A stretch of 11,652 nt of DNA from NCBI GenBank assembly GCA_937871645.1, contig CALMPZ010000218.1, positions 1 to 11,652 on the forward strand. The letters run 5' to 3'. The translations under genes and the position numbers were made by a program. Position 1 is the stretch's first letter; every line of letters begins with the position of its first letter. Origin of the DNA: an uncultured Polymorphobacter sp. GTDB lineage: Bacteria > Pseudomonadota > Alphaproteobacteria > Sphingomonadales > Sphingomonadaceae. This document shows, piece after piece, positions 6,041-11,652 of the stretch. The notes under the pieces are model-generated. The model ran no database searches, was not told where the DNA came from, and saw nothing but the letters and a program-made list of their open reading frames with translations.

Positions 6041-9000
6041 TGACCGATACGCCCAACCCGGCAACCGGCATGGCACGCAACCTCGCGGTCGCGGCACGCG
6101 GCATCTGGCGGCTGCTCGTGGCACTGCTGCTGATTGTCGCGGTGCTCGTCGGCGCGCTGGTGCTGCTTGACCAGCCGATCGGCCACCGCTTCCTGGCGTC
6201 GCAACTGCACCGGCTGCGGCTCGACAACGGTATGGGCTTCAGCGTCGGGCGTGTCGAAGGCTCGTTGTTCAGCGACCTGCGCGTCCATGACCTCAAGCTC
6301 AGCGATACCAAGGGCACCTTCCTCGAAGTGCCCGTTGCCGATATCGACTGGCGGCCGCGCGACTTGATCACCAACCGCGTCACCGTGCGCAGCGCCGTCG
6401 CGCCCGACGTGCGGCTGTTGCGGTTGCCCAAATTGCTGCCGACCGACAATCCCAACATCCTGCCCGACATCGACATCTTCATCGGGCGTTTGCAGATCGA
6501 CCGGCTGAGCTTTGCCGGGGACAGCGCAGCACGCGGACAGGTGCTGCGCGTTGCCGGCAATGCCGATATCCATGACGGCCGCGCGCTGGTCAATTTGTCC
6601 GCACTGTCCGAGGGCGGTGGCAAGGGCAGCGGCGACAAAATCCTGCTCAAGCTCGATATCGAACCCGACCGCGACCGTTTCGATGTCGAGGCCACCGTCA
6701 ATGCCGTCGCCGGTGGCGCGCTGCTGGCGCTCGCCGATTTCAAGCATCCGACCGACCTGCAGCTGACCGGTGACGGCAGCTGGCGCAGCTGGTCGGGCAG
6801 CCTGCAGGCCAGTTCGCTGATCACCAGCAAGCGCACGCCGCTGGCCGACGTCAAGCTGCAGGCGCGTAACGGCAACTTCACCATCAACGGCAATGTCATG
6901 CCCGCGGCACTGGTGGGCGGCGCGGCGGCACGCCTGCTGGCGCCGGCTGTCGCAGTGACCGGCGAACTGACCATGGCCGACAAGCGCGGCGATACGCAGT
7001 TGCGCCTGACCAGCCGCGCGCTCGACGTGGTGGCGGCCGGCGAGCTCGATTTTACCAACGAGCTGTTCAAGGGCTTCACCGCCGATGCGCGGCTGCTGCG
7101 CCCGCAGGACGTCGACCCCAAACTCGCTGGCCAGGACATCCGGCTGCGCGGTCGGCTGGCGGGCAAGTTCGCGGCGCCGCTGGTTGATTATCTGGTGACC
7201 GCCACCAGCCTGCGCTTCGACAAGACCGTCATCACAACGCCGCGCATTTCGGGCGTCGTGCAAACCGGCCGGACGCCGCTGGTCGTCCCCGTGACTGCCA
7301 GCGCCAGGAGCATCAGCGGTGCGGGTGCGGCGATCGACGCGCTGCTCGGCAATCTGCGCCTCGACACGCAGGTCGCGCTGCTGCCCGACCGCATCGAAGC
7401 CCGCGCGCTCAACCTGCGCACCGACCGGCTGACGGCGCGCGGCAGCGCGGCGCTGAACCGCAGCACCAATGCCTATACCGCAACCATCGCCGCCGAACTG
7501 CCGCGCTACGCGTTGCAAGGCATCGGCATCGCCGACGTCGCGGCCAATGTCACCGTCGCCGGCAACAGCGCCGGTGTACGCGTCGGCGGCAACGCGCGCG
7601 CCACGATGACGCGGCTCGAAAGCGCGGCGACGCGCGACTTCTTCGGCGGGCTGCCGGTGGTGGTGGCGAAGTTTGACCTCGCGCCCGACGGCGCGCTGGC
7701 GCTGCACGACGTGCGCTTCACGGCCCCGGCGCTGACGCTGAACGGCAGCGGTGCCGTCGCTGCCAACGGCGCGGTGCGACTGACCGGCGGCGGCAATCTG
7801 CGCGACTATGGCCCGGTGACGTTCGCGGTCAACGGCCCCGCCGACCGGCTGGTGTTCGACCTCAAGCTGCCGCGACCGGGGCTGGCGGGCGACATTCGCA
7901 ACATCGGCGCGCGCGTCGCCGCGACACCGCGCGGCTGGAGCTTCGAAGCGACCGCCGATTCGAGAGCCGGGCCGATTGTCGCCAACGGGCTGGTGCTCAC
8001 CGGCGAAGGGCCGCTGACGGTTGAGCTTACCAAGCTCGCCGGTGCCGAGATGGTCGCGCAGGGCCGTCTCGTGCAGACCCCGGCGGGGCCGTTTGCCGGA
8101 CGGCTCGACGTCGATGGCCGCGGCATCAACGGCACGGCGTTGCTGAGCACGGTCGCCGGTGCCCAGCATGCCGAAATCAACCTCGACCTCAACAAGGCGA
8201 CGCTGGCGCTGGCGACACCGGTGACGATCGCCCGTGGCACCGCCACTGCGTCGATCCAGTTCGACAGCGGTTCGGGCCCGCCCGACGTGCGCGGCAGCTT
8301 CACGGTCACCGACCTAGACCGCGGCACCACGCGCTTCAGCAGCGCGACCGGCAAGATCAACTATCTGAACGGCGTCGGCTCGACCGAAGTCACTTTTGCC
8401 GGCGACGCGGGGGCGCCGTTCGGCGGCACCATCGGCGCGCAATTGACCGACGACCGCGTGATCATTTCAGCTGTCGGCAACCTCGCCAATGCACCGCTCA
8501 AGCTCGACCATCCAGCGGTGCTGAGCCGCGTCGACGGCAGCTGGAAGCTCGCGCCGACGGCGCTGCTCATCCGCAACGGCCGCATCGAAGCCAGCGGTAG
8601 CTTCGGCAAGGACATGGCGCTGCATCTGCAGCTCGACCGCGTCAGCCTCGGGCTGGCGCGCCTGATCAACCCCAGCCTCGACCTGTCGGGGTTTGTCTAT
8701 GGCGGCATCGACTTCCGCTACGGCGCCAATGACCAACTGCCCGAAGCGCGCGCCGACCTGCGCGTCAACGGCCTGTCGCGCGCCGGCGCCGGCACCGCGT
8801 CGAACCGCATCGACCTTGGCATCAACGCCGTGATGGAAAACGGCAGCGCCAGCGCCCGCATGGTGATCGCGCGCGAAGGCCGCATCGAAGGTCGCGCCCA
8901 GGCGCAGCTCGCAGTCATCCCCGGTAGCCGCGCCGACCCCGTGCTGACCCGGTTGTTCGCTGCGCCGCTGTTCGCGCAGCTGCGCTGGGCCGGCCCCGCC

Positions 9001-10251
9001 GAAGCGATCTGGCCGCTGGCGGGTGTCGACCGCATCGATGTGCGCGGGCCACTGACCATCGCCATCGACGGCAGCGGCGTGCTCGGCGATCCGCGCTTTG
9101 CCGGCGCCTTCAAGGCCAGTGGCGCGCGCATCGAAAGCACCGGCATCGGGCTGGTGCTCGACAAGGTGGCGCTCGACAGCCGCTTCGTCGAATCGCGGCT
9201 CGAACTCAAATCCTTCACCGCCACTGCGGGGCGCGACGGCACGCTCAGCGCCAGCGGTGGCATCGACCTTTCAGCGGTGCGCGGCTTCCCGATGGAGTTT
9301 GCCGTCGACCTGAAGAACGCCCAGCTGATCAACCGCGACGACTTGCGCGGCAGCGCCACCGGCAAGGTCCGCATCCACAAGGGCGATGACGGCGCACGCA
9401 TTTCCGGCCAGCTCGATATCGAGCAGGCGCGCATCAACCTCGGCACCACCTCGGTCGCCGATGTGCCGGTGTTGCCGGTCACCGAAATCAATGGTGCCGC
9501 CGCGAACCGCCCTGCCGCCCGCCCGGCGAAGCCGACGATCTGGCAGCTCGACATGGGGGTCGAGGCCGACAACCGCATCGCGGTGCGCGGCATGGGGCTC
9601 GATTCGGAATGGAGCGCCGATGTCCGCGTCGCCGGCAGCATCGAGGCGCCGCGCGTCACCGGCAGGGTGACGCTGGTGCGCGGCGACTATGACTTCGCCG
9701 GCAAGCGCTTCGCGCTGACCCGCGGCGACGTGCGCTTTACCGGCAACTTTCCGCCTGATCCGATCATCAACATCACCGCCGAAAACACGAGTTCCGATTT
9801 CACTGCGACGCTGAAGATCACTGGCACCGCGCAGCGCCCGCAGATTTCGTTCAGCTCGGTCCCGGCGCTACCCGAAGACGAAGTGCTGTCGCGCGTGCTG
9901 TTCGGGTCTTCGGTGACCAATCTGTCGGCGCCCGAAGCGCTGCAACTGGCGGGCGCGCTGGCGACGCTGCGCGGCGGCAATGGCGGACTCAACCCGATCA
10001 ACGCGGTGCGCAAGGGGCTCGGCATCGACCGGCTGCGCATCCTGCCCGCCGATGTGGCGCGCGGCCGCAAGACCTCGATCGCCGCCGGGCAATACATCGG
10101 CGACCGGGTCTATGTCGAAGTCACAACCGACGCGCAGGGCTTCACCGCGACCAGCGTCGAGGTGTCGCTGACGCGGTCGCTGTCGATCCTCAGCGAAGTT
10201 GCGACTTTGGGCGGCACCAGCCTCAATGTGCGCTGGAAACGCGACTATTAG
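6040..10251 (+). CDS. tamB: TamB: inner-membrane-anchored AsmA-like envelope-spanning protein
   Basis: TamB works with TamA and, as an AsmA-like bridge protein, in phospholipid transport across the periplasm. The 1403 residues begin with a single uncleaved membrane anchor, about 23-43 (WRLLVALLLIVAVLVGALVLL). A very long beta-rich periplasmic body of repeating short strands follows, as expected of the hydrophobic groove of this family. The C-terminal TamB/DUF490 domain covers roughly 1050-1403. It has RVTLVRGDYDFAGKRF, DPIINITAENTS and LPEDEVLSRVLFG, then SAPEALQLAGALATL and GIDRLRIL, and ends SLNVRWKRDY. It is slightly longer than the E. coli protein, which is usual in alphaproteobacteria. 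The ATG shares one base with the tamA stop, so translation is coupled. Several long reverse-strand open frames inside it are codon-bias shadows. Confidence 0.96.
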   Translation: MTDTPNPATGMARNLAVAARGIWRLLVALLLIVAVLVGALVLLDQPIGHRFLASQLHRLRLDNGMGFSVGRVEGSLFSDLRVHDLKLSDTKGTFLEVPVADIDWRPRDLITNRVTVRSAVAPDVRLLRLPKLLPTDNPNILPDIDIFIGRLQIDRLSFAGDSAARGQVLRVAGNADIHDGRALVNLSALSEGGGKGSGDKILLKLDIEPDRDRFDVEATVNAVAGGALLALADFKHPTDLQLTGDGSWRSWSGSLQASSLITSKRTPLADVKLQARNGNFTINGNVMPAALVGGAAARLLAPAVAVTGELTMADKRGDTQLRLTSRALDVVAAGELDFTNELFKGFTADARLLRPQDVDPKLAGQDIRLRGRLAGKFAAPLVDYLVTATSLRFDKTVITTPRISGVVQTGRTPLVVPVTASARSISGAGAAIDALLGNLRLDTQVALLPDRIEARALNLRTDRLTARGSAALNRSTNAYTATIAAELPRYALQGIGIADVAANVTVAGNSAGVRVGGNARATMTRLESAATRDFFGGLPVVVAKFDLAPDGALALHDVRFTAPALTLNGSGAVAANGAVRLTGGGNLRDYGPVTFAVNGPADRLVFDLKLPRPGLAGDIRNIGARVAATPRGWSFEATADSRAGPIVANGLVLTGEGPLTVELTKLAGAEMVAQGRLVQTPAGPFAGRLDVDGRGINGTALLSTVAGAQHAEINLDLNKATLALATPVTIARGTATASIQFDSGSGPPDVRGSFTVTDLDRGTTRFSSATGKINYLNGVGSTEVTFAGDAGAPFGGTIGAQLTDDRVIISAVGNLANAPLKLDHPAVLSRVDGSWKLAPTALLIRNGRIEASGSFGKDMALHLQLDRVSLGLARLINPSLDLSGFVYGGIDFRYGANDQLPEARADLRVNGLSRAGAGTASNRIDLGINAVMENGSASARMVIAREGRIEGRAQAQLAVIPGSRADPVLTRLFAAPLFAQLRWAGPAEAIWPLAGVDRIDVRGPLTIAIDGSGVLGDPRFAGAFKASGARIESTGIGLVLDKVALDSRFVESRLELKSFTATAGRDGTLSASGGIDLSAVRGFPMEFAVDLKNAQLINRDDLRGSATGKVRIHKGDDGARISGQLDIEQARINLGTTSVADVPVLPVTEINGAAANRPAARPAKPTIWQLDMGVEADNRIAVRGMGLDSEWSADVRVAGSIEAPRVTGRVTLVRGDYDFAGKRFALTRGDVRFTGNFPPDPIINITAENTSSDFTATLKITGTAQRPQISFSSVPALPEDEVLSRVLFGSSVTNLSAPEALQLAGALATLRGGNGGLNPINAVRKGLGIDRLRILPADVARGRKTSIAAGQYIGDRVYVEVTTDAQGFTATSVEVSLTRSLSILSEVATLGGTSLNVRWKRDY

Positions 10252-10280
10252 GCGCTGACGGGCCGGTTATCGTGCAGCGG

Positions 10281-10296
10281 CGGCAGCGGCCTGCCG
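10281..10296 (+). terminator. Possible hairpin 30 bases after tamB
   Basis: CGGCAG-CGGC-CTGCCG forms a perfect six-base-pair GC-rich stem with a four-base loop shortly after the tamB stop at 10251. No T-tract follows, so it is not a standard intrinsic terminator. It may simply protect the 3' end or pause transcription. Confidence 0.3.
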
Positions 10297-10338
10297 AGGT
10301 GAATGTGGTCAGTCTTTACGGGTGTACGGGGTTTCGTT

Positions 10339-10405
10339 GCGAAGTTTACACTTCGCGATATTTCAAATTATATAATTAATTCAAATAGTTAATATAGATT
10401 CAAAG
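10339..10405 (+). promoter_or_regulatory. AT-rich island with perfect inverted repeat and orphan promoter-like motifs
   Basis: This lies in the 224-base gap between convergent tamB and the dehydrogenase gene. It begins with the inverted repeat GCGAAGT-TTAC-ACTTCGC (10339-10356), whose centre forms a TTTACA (-35-like, 10345-10350). An almost pure A/T block follows with a perfect 12-base palindrome AATTATATAATT (10366-10377) containing TATAAT (10371-10376). TTCAAA is repeated at 10362, 10380 and 10399, spaced 18-19 bases. The -35 to TATAAT spacing (20 bases) is too long for a standard promoter; a shifted TATATA gives 18. No coding sequence starts just downstream on either strand. The inverted repeat could instead end transcripts from either side. 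The structure is plain; its function is unknown. Confidence 0.4.
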
Positions 10406-10475
10406 CGCCAGCCAGCAAATGACGTTTGAGCCCGAACGACATTGCTGATCAGTCCAGATTGTCGCGCAACCGCCG

Positions 10476-11537
10476 TCAGCGGCCGATGAGCGCCCGCGCC
10501 ATCGCGTCCGCCACGACATCGGTGCTGCGGCCATCGGCGTCGGCGGTGGCGAAAATGTCGGCGAGCCGCGGCTCGATCCTGGCGATCGCCGCGGTCACCG
10601 AAGCCGCATCGCCGGCGCCGAGATATTCGGCGGCGACGTTGATGATGCCGCCGGCGTTGATGACATAGTCGGGCGCATACAGGATACCGCGCGCCTGGAC
10701 GCGCGCACCGTCGGCGGGCGTCGCCAGCTGGTTGTTCGCCGCGCCGGCAACGATCGGCACGTTCAGCGCGGCGATGCTGGTTTCATCGAGCACGGCGCCG
10801 AGCGCGCACGGGCTGAGTACATCGGCCTTGGTCGCCAGAATCGCGCGGATACCGGCGACGTCGGCGCCGAGGTCGCGTGCCGCACGCGCGGTGCGGTCAG
10901 GGTGGATATCGGCCACCGTCAGCTTGGCGCCGGCCGCATGCAGACGCTCGGCCAGTGCCATGCCGACGCTGCCGAGACCCTGGATGGCCACATGCACACC
11001 ATTGAAATTGTCGCGCCCCAGCTTGTGGCGGATCGCCGCGCGGATGCCGAGGAACACGCCCTCCGCCGTCGACGGACCGGGGTTGCCGCCCGCCGCCGCG
11101 GTTCCAGGATTGCCGCCAGCGGCGGCGGGACTGACCGGCAGGCCCGACACATGCCGCGTCTTGCGCGCGATGACGGTCATGTCATGGTCGGTCATGCCGA
11201 CATCCTCGGCGGTGACATATTTGCCGCTGAGCGATTCAATCGCACTGCCAAACGCCTCAAGCAACGCAGCATCCTTGTGCTCGCGCTTCAGGATCACCGC
11301 CTTGCCGCCACCCAGCGGCAGCCCCGCCATGGCGTTCTTGTAGCTCATGCCGCGCGACAGCCGCAGCGCATCGGTCAGCGCCGCACCATCGCTCGCATAG
11401 TCCCAAAACCGGCAACCACCCGCCGCCGGCCCGAGATGCGTCGAATGCACCGCAATAATCGCGCGCAGACCGGTCGCACGGTCGGCAAACCAGTGGACTC
11501 CCTCGTGCGCGTCAAAGTCGGGTGCGTCGAACAACAT
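10476..11537 (-). CDS. Leu/Phe/Val/Glu-type NAD-dependent amino-acid dehydrogenase
   Basis: This 353-residue enzyme of the Glu/Leu/Phe/Val dehydrogenase family would reversibly deaminate a hydrophobic amino acid to its 2-oxo acid and ammonia. N-terminal catalytic-domain motifs include HSTHLGPAAGG, MSYKNAM (Lys67, substrate carboxylate) and LPLGGGKA (Lys79, catalytic). TAEDVGM (Asp112) follows. The NAD domain has the Rossmann GLGSVG at 187-192 and an acidic Asp210 after the second strand, favouring NAD. GAANNQL and VINAGGIINVA complete the signature. The residue matching Leu40 of Bacillus leucine dehydrogenase is Ala39, so substrate preference is uncertain. The ATG at 11537 has AGAGGT five bases upstream. 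An in-frame ATG at 11648 would add a 37-residue basic tail foreign to the family. A tandem repeat in the hinge loop (138-155) is unusual. Confidence 0.93.
   Translation of the reverse strand: MLFDAPDFDAHEGVHWFADRATGLRAIIAVHSTHLGPAAGGCRFWDYASDGAALTDALRLSRGMSYKNAMAGLPLGGGKAVILKREHKDAALLEAFGSAIESLSGKYVTAEDVGMTDHDMTVIARKTRHVSGLPVSPAAAGGNPGTAAAGGNPGPSTAEGVFLGIRAAIRHKLGRDNFNGVHVAIQGLGSVGMALAERLHAAGAKLTVADIHPDRTARAARDLGADVAGIRAILATKADVLSPCALGAVLDETSIAALNVPIVAGAANNQLATPADGARVQARGILYAPDYVINAGGIINVAAEYLGAGDAASVTAAIARIEPRLADIFATADADGRSTDVVADAMARALIGR
11073..11126 (-). repeat. Tandem nine-residue duplication in the dehydrogenase hinge loop
   Basis: Two adjacent 27-base units, 11100-11126 and 11073-11099, encode AAAGGNPGT and AAAGGNPGP. 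Seven of nine codons differ, all at the third base except the last codon, so the protein repeat is much better conserved than the DNA. Family members normally have one such Gly/Asn/Pro loop before the PxTAxGV motif. Confidence 0.85.
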
Positions 11538-11594
11538 GGCTGACCTCTGTAATAATAGAACGTAGCCGCGCAATAATCTAATAGGGCGGCGTTG

Positions 11595-11620
11595 GGAAGG
11601 CCTGTTCGTGAAGGGCTTCC
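11595..11620. repeat. Inverted repeat upstream of the dehydrogenase
   Basis: GGAAGGCC at 11595-11602 pairs with GGGCTTCC at 11613-11620 with one mismatch and a ten-base loop. It lies about 60 bases before the dehydrogenase start. It could be a leader hairpin or an operator; no T-tract follows on either strand. Confidence 0.35.
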
Positions 11621-11625
11621 GGCGG

Positions 11626-11642
11626 GCAGGGGTAACCCCTGC
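11626..11642. repeat. Perfect 17-base palindrome near the right edge
   Basis: GCAGGGGT-A-ACCCCTGC is a perfect dyad with eight-base arms around one central base, about 90 bases upstream of the dehydrogenase start. The short centre favours a dimeric repressor or activator site over a hairpin terminator. The flanking gene is outside the window, so which promoter it would serve is unknown. Confidence 0.4.
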
Positions 11643-11652
11643 ACCCATTTGA

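Noticed and set aside
6013..8169. 718-codon reverse-strand open frame opposite tamB
   Set aside because: It mirrors the codon bias of the real gene, gives an Arg/Gln/Asp-rich composition with no domain pattern, and lies within an unmistakable tamB.
10376..10392. CtrA-like site TTAA-N9-TTAA
   Set aside because: The CtrA consensus needs a seven-base spacer; here it is nine, in DNA so AT-rich that TTAA is expected by chance.
10261..10405. Replication origin in the AT-rich gap
   Set aside because: No convincing DnaA boxes (only a poor TTATCGTGC), no origin-typical neighbours, and the gap is small.
11538..11648. N-terminal extension of the dehydrogenase to an upstream ATG
   Set aside because: The added 37 residues are basic and unlike the family, they cover the palindrome region, and the ATG at 11537 has a good ribosome-binding site.

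Overview
The window is an 11.65 kb stretch of GC-rich chromosome. Protein style and gene content suggest an alphaproteobacterium, most likely a sphingomonad (Sphingomonadales). The pointers are a TamA/TamB pair with short Ala/Gly/Asp-rich spacers, a proteobacterial-type leucine/phenylalanine dehydrogenase, an S24 repressor-like protein, and frequent ATGA or TGATG overlaps between genes. This placement rests on general resemblance and is not backed by a database search. No rRNA, tRNA, CRISPR array, transposase or integrase is visible.

Left part (1-2369): a drug or metal efflux locus. An RND permease that runs off the left edge and its lipoprotein-type periplasmic adaptor form a minus-strand operon with a 4-base overlap. 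A TetR/AcrR-family repressor is divergently transcribed on the plus strand. The short shared intergenic region holds overlapping dyads that could be its operator.

Middle part (2366-3936): a compact regulatory cluster. A minus-strand pair, a 65-residue HTH-like protein and a protein resembling the phage/GTA family DUF3168, is divergent from an S24 (LexA/CI-like) repressor-peptidase homologue. This looks like a phage repressor/Cro switch next to a single virion-like gene and is the most unusual part of the window. A 53-residue two-helix membrane protein lies convergent to the S24 gene.

Right-centre (4073-10251): tamA and tamB, coupled by a TGATG overlap. They encode an outer-membrane Omp85 barrel and a very long inner-membrane-anchored AsmA-like protein. 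Together they span the envelope and serve outer-membrane protein insertion and lipid transport.

Right end (10252-11652): a 224-base convergent intergenic region holds an unusually AT-rich block with a perfect hairpin and a promoter-like TATAAT. Then comes a minus-strand Leu/Phe/Val-type amino-acid dehydrogenase whose hinge loop carries a tandem nine-residue duplication. Two inverted repeats lie upstream of it at the window edge.

There is no gene-free stretch longer than 300 bases. Most of the window looks like ordinary core chromosome. The best candidates for something undescribed are the S24/mini-HTH/DUF3168-like cluster and the AT-rich island after tamB.
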